64,000 nt of DNA, taken from NCBI GenBank assembly GCA_014218235.1, contig JACBKR010001245.1, positions 496,001 to 560,000 on the forward strand, written 5' to 3'. The notes below the pieces were generated by a model. The model worked only from the letters and a program-made list of their open reading frames with translations. It was not told the DNA's origin and did no database searches. Both the position numbers and the translations under genes were made by a program. How positions within the stretch are numbered: position 1 is the stretch's first letter; every line of letters starts with the position of its first letter. Origin of the DNA: Colocasia esculenta. Taxonomy: Eukaryota > Streptophyta > Magnoliopsida > Alismatales > Araceae. Positions 59,412-64,000 of the stretch are shown here, piece by piece.

Positions 59412-60663
59412 TCATTCAGTAGTAGAGAGCTCTTCCGTGCGCGCCGACGACGGTTGAGAGCTCATAGCATGCTGGTCTGCGGTCGGTTGCTCCGGCAGCT
59501 CGCCTCGTCCTTGAGATGACGTCGGATGGAGATCTAACGAACGGCGTTTCGTCCCTCGACCCGCGTCCTCGGTTTCCTCCCTCGGACGCTTCGGTGGCCT
59601 CATGGCGCTCTTTTTACCACGCCCCGCAAACCTTTCCGTTGCTCGGTCGGCGAGTGAGTTATTACGCCTTCGGCCCACGTCGGGAGCAGCCGACGACTTA
59701 CCCTTGTCAGCCATTACTGCGAGAAGCAGCAGTTAGTTAGCCGTTACTCAGAAATCACAAAAAGATAACATTGGAAAGGAAATGACCTTTGTCGGCCTTG
59801 ACAATCAATTTGAACAACCCGTCCAGCCGAAACAGGTCGGGTGGATCCAGCACCTGTAAAGAGTCAAACTCCGTGAGCTCGGTTTCGATTAGATTTGGAG
59901 CTCGGAATGCTTTTTGGTGAACGTTCACTACCGTCCAGGTGGTCGGAAATGGCCACCCCGTCGGGCTATGAACAAAAACGAACTGCCTCTTCCAGTTGTG
60001 AACAGAAGAGGGCATCCGACCAAGGATATGTCGACCAGACCGAGCTGCGAAGTACAGCCAATCCCCAAAGGCCTTGACCGAGAAGCAATAAAAGAAAAGG
60101 CGCGTGGTCGGAAGGACCTTAGCCAATGCACAAACCGCCAGGAAGCCGACAACCGACCTCCACGAATTAGGGGTCAATTGCGACGGGGCGACTCCCAGCT
60201 TGAAAAGAAGAAGAGTGGCAAAAGGATGCAAAGGAAGGCGGAAGCCAGCTCGGACGGCCTCGGCATAGATACAAACTCCACCCTTTGCTACGTAGTGAGC
60301 ACGAAGCTGACTCGAGCGATACATGGAGTAACCCTCCAGAAAATCTAATCCGGGGTGAGTTTTCATCCACGCAAGGGTCTCGTCGCTAGTTTCACACTGA
60401 GCATCGACGACATTATCGGTCGGACGGCGAGCCCCAGAAGTATGAGCAGAAGGATCCTTGGGAACGTAAGTCCCAGGATCAACAATGAAACAGTCATCAG
60501 AATGGTCTGACGGCTCGCTGTCAGACCGAGGAGAAGTGGATACTCCATCAGAGCAAACCGCCCCTGGTGAGCAAGAAGAAGAGTTCTTAGAAGGAGAACC
60601 TCTAGAAGACGAACCCTAGTGGAGACGAGGACGAGAGGAAGAAGACGCAGAACTCGAAGACAT
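59412..60663 (-). pseudogene. Duplicated antisense Transposase_28-like gene, N-terminal part
   Basis: The better-preserved copy. Exon 1 is 60663-59787 with TAG at 60618-60616 (codon 16), then one open frame through RAGFRLPLHPFATLLLFKLG, PNSWRSVVGFLAVCALAKVL, LFFYCFSVKAFGDWLYFAAR and FVFVHSPTGWPFPTTW. The intron is 59786-59717 (GTCATT...CTCGCAG). Exon 2 from 59716 gives MADKGKSSAAPDV, a basic stretch (KKSAMRPPKRPREE, nuclear-signal-like) and TGA at 59412. In copy 1 the C-terminal coiled coil lies beyond the inner element; here that part is outside the duplicated unit. Confidence 0.68.
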
Positions 60664-61167
60664 CGCTTACCTCGGAAGGAAGCAAGCAACAGACGGACGA
60701 AAGCTCGGACAGATGACGGAGACGTCAGCACGTCGGCTGGTCGTCTGGTTTGTGGTCGTGCGCGAAAGCAAGGGCAAGCTTTCAGCAGCAGACCCCAATA
60801 TTTATAGGGCCAGGAGGCCAATCGAATCCAACGGTAGGGATCCAACTTTTAAACCAATGGTTAAGATCGGCCCGCGTGTCATCACCGGATTGGCTGGGGG
60901 CCGACCCCTCGGATCCTGATCAGCGTAGGAGGCAAGGAGCGCAATGAGTGCGCTCGGAGGACGAGGCGGCGCAATGATGTCAGCGCAGCCTCCGTAGCGA
61001 CACCAGGCAGTTTGTCAGATGAAGCGACGTTCGGCGGCTCTGACGTTCGGCGTCCTCGTGAGCATGTGGGTCAGTAGCGCCACGTGGCGGGGCATCTGCT
61101 TCCAAAAGGATAAATTTAGCTTCACCTCGGCCCGCGTTCACGGTCCGGCGTGAACCTAGGGGGCCAG

Positions 61168-62033
61168 TGTTACGGGGGTTTCCAAGGTCGGCTAACCCCG
61201 AGTATAGCCGACCACATCTGAGGGAAGTCCGACATTCAACAGCTGTGGCTGATTGGCATGAACCTCACCTCGGATGAGAACCAGTTCGGTTCTCGGGCCT
61301 CGGATCAACCAACCTCAAAGGGCATTGTCCGACATCCAGTCTACGGTCTCACCTAGTTATACGTCAGCAGGTCTGTATGTCTCGGACGTCCGCGGGTCGG
61401 CCCAGGCGGTCCTGTCTGCAGCTCGGCCCAGGCAGTCTTGCAAATCCAACAAGCGAGAACTCACATTCTTGTACCTTGAGTCATCGAAGCTCGGGTCGCG
61501 CCGACCTGGAGCTCGGCCCTCTCATGTGCCCTATCACAGCCCACACAGGGTCAACAGGCGAATGAGGCAAGGGTCGAGGATCACGGAACCGCAAGTCACG
61601 ATCATTAAGGTCACGATCTCTGCGATCAGGCCTACGGTGGCAACCACGATCATCGCAACTCAGCAGAAGTAACGGCACCCAATCCGGCGGGAATCTCGGT
61701 AACTCCCCAGCGAGATTGGCGGCTCGTCCAGCTCACACGTACGTGTCCTAACACTATATAAAGGGTAGACACTCCACAGGTCAAGGTAAGCGATTCTCCC
61801 CCCACGCTAGGCCATTCTGCTCGGCTAGCAACTGACTTGAGCGTCGGAGTGTCTCCCCGCCAAGCCCACTCGGCGGGCTTTGCAGGTCAGGTCGAAAGGT
61901 CGGTAGCAGCTTCACACGTCGGTCAAGCGCGCCTCAAAAGATTCATCGGCTTGGTCGTCTCGGCTCCGTCTGGCGAGAAGCGCCTCAACAGTTACCTCGG
62001 CTGGAGCCGAGCTATGTTACTATAACAGTAACA
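61168..62033 (+). repeat. Duplicated 3' LTR of outer element (866 bp)
   Basis: TGTTACGGGGG...AACAGTAACA with TATA box at 61754 and the duplication GTATC at 62034-62038. Preceded by AACCTAGGGGGCCAG, a polypurine-like tract with the full G-run that copy 1 has shortened. Confidence 0.92.
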
Positions 62034-62038
62034 GTATC

Positions 62039-64000
62039 TTAGAATGTCATTTTTTTTTTTTTTTTGGTTATAACTTGAGCGATAATGCAACAACTTGGTG
62101 ACTGTCCCTAGTATAGCAAGTGCATATATACACTAAGGAGTGACCTAGTTAGCCCGCCATATACATCAAGATGAGGGGTTCAAGTTCCATAGGAAGCAGA
62201 TTTAAAATAAAAATTTAAGGGCGTTGTAATAGGATAGTTTTTCGTAAAAAAAAGTGAAACTCTTTTCCCATCTATTTTTTTCTATGACATGCGCAACTAA
62301 GCAGGAAGAGAAATATTTATTATAAAAAATTTCTTGCAATATTAATGATGATGAGGTGGATTGAACATAGCAATTTTATTGACTGATAGGTGTCAGAAGA
62401 TATAATAATTGAATTATCATTGCAGGAGCCCTCTGAATTATAATAAATTTATCTTTTACAAAACTACTTGCCTCTCATAGGGAGATTAGCCAACGAGATT
62501 GTGAGAGCACATGATGGCGTCCAACAATTTATTAATCCCTCAAGTTTGGACGGTTTGCCCTAAAAGCAAGTACTACACTTGTCATCATTAGGGATACATA
62601 TCAGTACCATCTCATCTACTTGGTAATGCTGCAAAAGGAACTCTAATGGAGACTTGGGTGGAGACTTAAAAGAGGGCACTCTGTTCATAGAGCTGAATAG
62701 GAGAAGTCTAATTTGAATTGCCGTATAGTTGCGGACTAACAATTTGGGAATGCCAAGGGTCGACTTAAACCAGTCCAAGCCTCTTGCAGACATGTCTCTT
62801 GGAAACCTTGTGCTTGAACCGAGTTAAGAGCTTGGGCCTAGTCTCTGCCCAGCTGCATGTGGACCTCATTGGGCCGGCAAATGGCTCTTGTTGGGCTGGC
62901 ACGTAGCATTCATAAATGGGCCGCATTGGGGGTGTTGGGCCGCATCTGGGTTCTCTCACAAATCCACTCTTCACACATGAACACGTTTGCTGATTCGGAT
63001 CTGCTTAGCCTCTCTCACTCACACATTAATCTTGATCAACTTTAGGCTTTCATGGCGACTAATTCATAGATAATACAAAAAACGTAGTATCATCGGGTTC
63101 ACCAGTACAAAAAGGAGAATTTATGGCCCGAACGGGCTTGTCCCGAGTCGGACAGACACATTAAATTCTGCGGCAGCTTTGAGACGATGTCTATTTAAGA
63201 CATCGCTAGCTCATAGTTTGGCCCCTTAGGAAGGGTCATTAATGGCCACATCTGACCAGTACTCCTTTAGATAAAAAAAACATAAAACTAGATAGTTCAC
63301 GCAGGATCTGGGGCGTATGTTTCTTAGCACGTTTATAGATCACTCTTCGTCTCTTTCTTCCACCTTATATTTCGGTATGAATGTATGATTTTTATCCGGC
63401 CGACAGAGTGGAAAAGTAAATGTATTATATTCAGATGCGATCTGATCGATCGATGTTTGGATCTCACATGTGCTCAACAGATGTGGGGTGGGCTCCGATC
63501 ACGTCCGAGTTAACTCGATCTGTCTTTCTACTCGACTGGCCAAGTAAAAGACATTTCCCACACATGCATGCATGAATGCCCAAACTATCTCCCATGCATG
63601 TGTATATGACCAAGAAAGAGAGAATATTAATCAAAGCCGATGATGGGTGAAACACACGGGAGTGGTAGGATTTCTACCATATGCAGGAGACGCACACGGA
63701 ATAGCTAGCTTAATTGTTAGCTGACATCCAAGTGTGATGCGAGGTAGAGAAGGACAGGTGAGATAAAACTTGGGAAGGATGGCATGTATACATATGTGCA
63801 TGATTAGGTGAGGTTGGTACACCTTGGGAAGAAGAACGAGTCTGCTTTCCGGCGGGTCCAACGTAAGCTTCCTCACAAATTCTCCGGCGTGCATGTTTAG
63901 TATTCCCAAGATTTTTGAAGAACAAAGAACTATGGAAAGATTTGCCATTTTTTTTTTAAAATCAAATATCAGGAAGAAGAAACGTGAAACAGTAGAAAGA
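62039..64000. other. Duplicated flanking DNA
   Basis: Counterpart of 45427-47384 with the same unrecognised small ORFs and the same T-run/A-run bounded segment at about 62050-62215. No gene seen. Confidence 0.5.

Larger units (their letters stand above)
57322..64000. repeat. Segmental duplication, copy 2 (runs off window)
   Basis: The same order as 40746-47384, beginning at TTAATTAAAGATAATCACT directly after unrelated DNA. It contains an LTR of the inner family (57824-59386), the TTCTC junction, the antisense gene, the outer 3' LTR (61168-62033), GTATC and the same genomic flank. It starts inside a retroelement and ends outside it, so transposition cannot explain it. Confidence 0.95.

Overview
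The window is plant nuclear DNA, most likely from a monocot. It is AT-rich intergenic sequence packed with plant-type transposons, long GA/CT and AT microsatellites, and GC-rich patches. I find one apparently intact host gene: a two-exon plantacyanin (basic blue copper protein) at 12193-12766. Other host-like material is broken: an F-box/DUF295 pseudogene at 19430-19975, an orphan exon at 21607-21699, and exons carried inside a CACTA transposon. I saw no tRNA, rRNA, CRISPR or organellar segment.

Layout. 1-2300: degenerate direct repeats and GA-rich repeat. 2308-2870: Helitron-like copy. About 2890-6087: 3' part of an LTR element with an antisense gene and its 3' LTR. 6088-12000: GA-rich and AT-rich DNA, a CACTA-like subterminal repeat cluster, a Mutator MITE with 9-bp target duplication, and a C-rich MITE-like element. 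12193-12766: plantacyanin. 13000-22192: small transposons (second Helitron-like copy, two hAT MITEs, a minus-strand retroposon), the F-box pseudogene and tandem repeats.

22198-45421 is a nested retrotransposon complex. The outer element (TGTTAC...GTAACA LTRs of about 0.86 kb, target duplication GTATC) has no gag-pol. It has a 69-bp minisatellite and an antisense coiled-coil gene resembling the 'putative gypsy type transposon' (Transposase_28) family. That gene is cut in two by an inner 16,956-bp Ty3/gypsy element (25835-42790; LTRs about 1.55-1.59 kb, TGTAGA...TCTACA; target duplication TTCTC). The inner element is of Tat/Ogre type, because pol has a second RNase H domain. Downstream of pol it carries two genes on the opposite strand: a seven-exon plant mobile domain (PMD) gene and a DUF7745/PMD-like gene. 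Its pol is broken by frameshifts, stops, a missing protease and a deleted integrase N-terminus.

48031-53176 is a CACTA element (target duplication ACA) carrying an En/Spm accessory fragment and unidentified exons. It sits next to, and apparently inside the target duplication of, a 5'-truncated retroposon (53206-53622); a related retroposon lies at 55754-56250.

The last 6.7 kb (57322-64000) is a near-identical copy of 40746-47384, crossing several transposon boundaries. It is therefore either a tandem segmental duplication of a unit of about 16.6 kb or an assembly artefact. Nearly all differences are 1-2 base deletions in the first copy, which favours checking the assembly.
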